Shown piece by piece: positions 63,285-64,000 of a stretch of DNA of 64,000 bases. A program made the position numbers and the translations under genes. The notes below the pieces were generated by a model. That model searched no databases. It saw only the letters and a program-made list of their open reading frames with translations, and had not been told where the DNA came from. Positions within the stretch are counted from its first letter, which is position 1. Every line of letters starts with the position of its first letter. This DNA comes from Flavobacterium aerium. Its GTDB lineage: Bacteria; Bacteroidota; Bacteroidia; Flavobacteriales; Flavobacteriaceae. Location: assembly GCF_030766725.1 (NCBI RefSeq), contig NZ_JARQWR010000013.1, positions 81,663 to 145,662 of the forward strand, read 5' to 3'.

Positions 63285-64000
63285 TTAATTACAATTATTA
63301 ACATTTATACTCATTCCTGATGTAGGTTTGCTGATATTGCTCCATTGGCTAAAATCGGCATTTGCTTTCATTAATTTAAGCCCAGAACCTTCTAACACTG
63401 TTAGTAAAGCAAATTCACGTGCTTGAATTTCAGGAAATAAATTAATTGCCATATCATACATACCCTTATAAAGATTTTCCATTTGTTCCATAACAGTATT
63501 ATTACTAAAACTTGCACTTCCAAAGTTACTAAAGGTTGTTGCATTTTCAATCATCATGACATACGAGGTGCCATGACTGGACACGATTCCTGCGGTAAAC
63601 GTCGATGTATTCTGGATATTACCGCCTTGATACAATTGATAAATGGCTTTCATATCGGCTATTGAAAATGTGGAAAAACCAGTTTTAGAATCTCCAACTA
63701 CATGAGTATGCATATATCCACTAATAGGACTTGTTGGTGAAAGTCCTATTTCATGCTCATTTGGCAAGCCTTCAATAGCTTCGTAACTAGTAGAAGTTCC
63801 ATTTGTAGTCATTAAAAATCCTGTTTCATAATTTACGTTTAGGCTTGCTTTTAGTTCATTTAATTTCCCTTTAAATTCTGCATCATTTGCCTTCTTCTTC
63901 ATCTCTTTACAAGGAGTAGTTGCTGCTTCCTCAGGATTATTTCCTGCTCCGCCACTGCTTCCGCCATAATTCCACCATCCAGAATTAGAAGGATTTGAAT
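63285..64000 (-). CDS. C-terminal part of a large protein with a JAMM/MPN-like domain (start beyond the window)
   Basis: The frame stays open to the right edge, so 238 C-terminal residues of a longer protein are visible. A Gly/Ser/Asn/Trp-rich linker (such as SGWWNYGGSSGGAG) leads into a domain with YMHTHV and FSIADMKAIY. His-x-His followed by Ser-x-x-Asp resembles the JAMM metalloprotease motif, and GLPNEHEIGL may provide the Glu. The layout, a long variable protein with a C-terminal enzyme domain, recalls flavobacterial surface or toxin-like proteins. Function unknown; the two lipoproteins follow within 13 bases. Confidence 0.65.
   Translation of the reverse strand, partial: SNPSNSGWWNYGGSSGGAGNNPEEAATTPCKEMKKKANDAEFKGKLNELKASLNVNYETGFLMTTNGTSTSYEAIEGLPNEHEIGLSPTSPISGYMHTHVVGDSKTGFSTFSIADMKAIYQLYQGGNIQNTSTFTAGIVSSHGTSYVMMIENATTFSNFGSASFSNNTVMEQMENLYKGMYDMAINLFPEIQAREFALLTVLEGSGLKLMKANADFSQWSNISKPTSGMSINVNNCN

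Noticed and set aside
1..64000. CRISPR arrays, insertion sequences, prophage or integrase genes
   Set aside because: No regularly spaced repeats, no transposase or integrase frames and no phage structural genes were seen on either strand.

Overview
The window is a chromosomal segment from a flavobacterium-like member of the Bacteroidota. The evidence is the low GC content, -7 promoter elements of the TAnnTTTG type in front of many genes, a tRNA without encoded CCA, a lipoprotein-type Omp85 protein (TamL), PorT of the type IX secretion system, a SusC/SusD pair, mevalonate-pathway genes and many flavobacterial gene neighbours. I do not assign a genus.

Layout. 1-1.4 kb: end of thyA, a 2TM protein and folA. 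2-4.1 kb: menG, porT and a convergent TrmH-type rRNA methyltransferase. 4.2-8.8 kb: tamL, fbaA, accD. 8.8-10.7 kb (minus): an ABC permease and a WG-repeat protein. 11.2-18.2 kb: purH, then the elongation operon mreB-mreC-mreD-mrdA-rodA. 18.2-22.4 kb (minus): C-terminal processing protease, an orphan OppC-type permease and a secreted nuclease. 22.7-28 kb: surE, a small membrane protein, lpxB, an NlpC/P60 lipoprotein and comEC. 28-35.8 kb (minus): dipeptidyl peptidase IV followed by three tandem POT peptide transporters and a periplasmic thioredoxin, which together look like a peptide-scavenging unit.

35.8-42.8 kb (minus) is the accessory island and the main point of interest. It looks like a 'grasp-with-spasm' RiPP (graspetide-type) locus: an orphan response regulator, a 55-residue GG-leader precursor peptide, an inter-cistronic hairpin, an ATP-grasp ligase, a 65-residue protein of unknown function, a SPASM protein lacking the radical-SAM cysteine motif, and two paralogous lipoproteins. 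The lipoproteins resemble the ChaN/EreA/TIKI hydrolase superfamily; one keeps the candidate catalytic residues and the other has lost them. Most of these genes abut or overlap, and the island is visibly more AT-rich than the flanking housekeeping genes.

42.9-45.3 kb: class II HMG-CoA reductase and a GHMP kinase. 45.3-53 kb (minus): coaX, an outer-membrane protein, a TPR protein, lptC, a small membrane protein, a CorC/HlyC protein and a parvulin/PpiD-like isomerase. 53.05 kb: tRNA-Phe. 53.3-56 kb (minus): nrdB-nrdA, neither with an ATP-cone, preceded by a cluster of DnaA-box-like nonamers. 56.4-61.9 kb: an Lrp-family regulator divergent from a SusC/SusD pair. The susC leader encodes a Cys/Met-rich short peptide followed by a strong intrinsic terminator, suggesting attenuation. 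62.1-64 kb (minus): the end of a large protein with a JAMM-like domain and two tandemly duplicated small lipoproteins.
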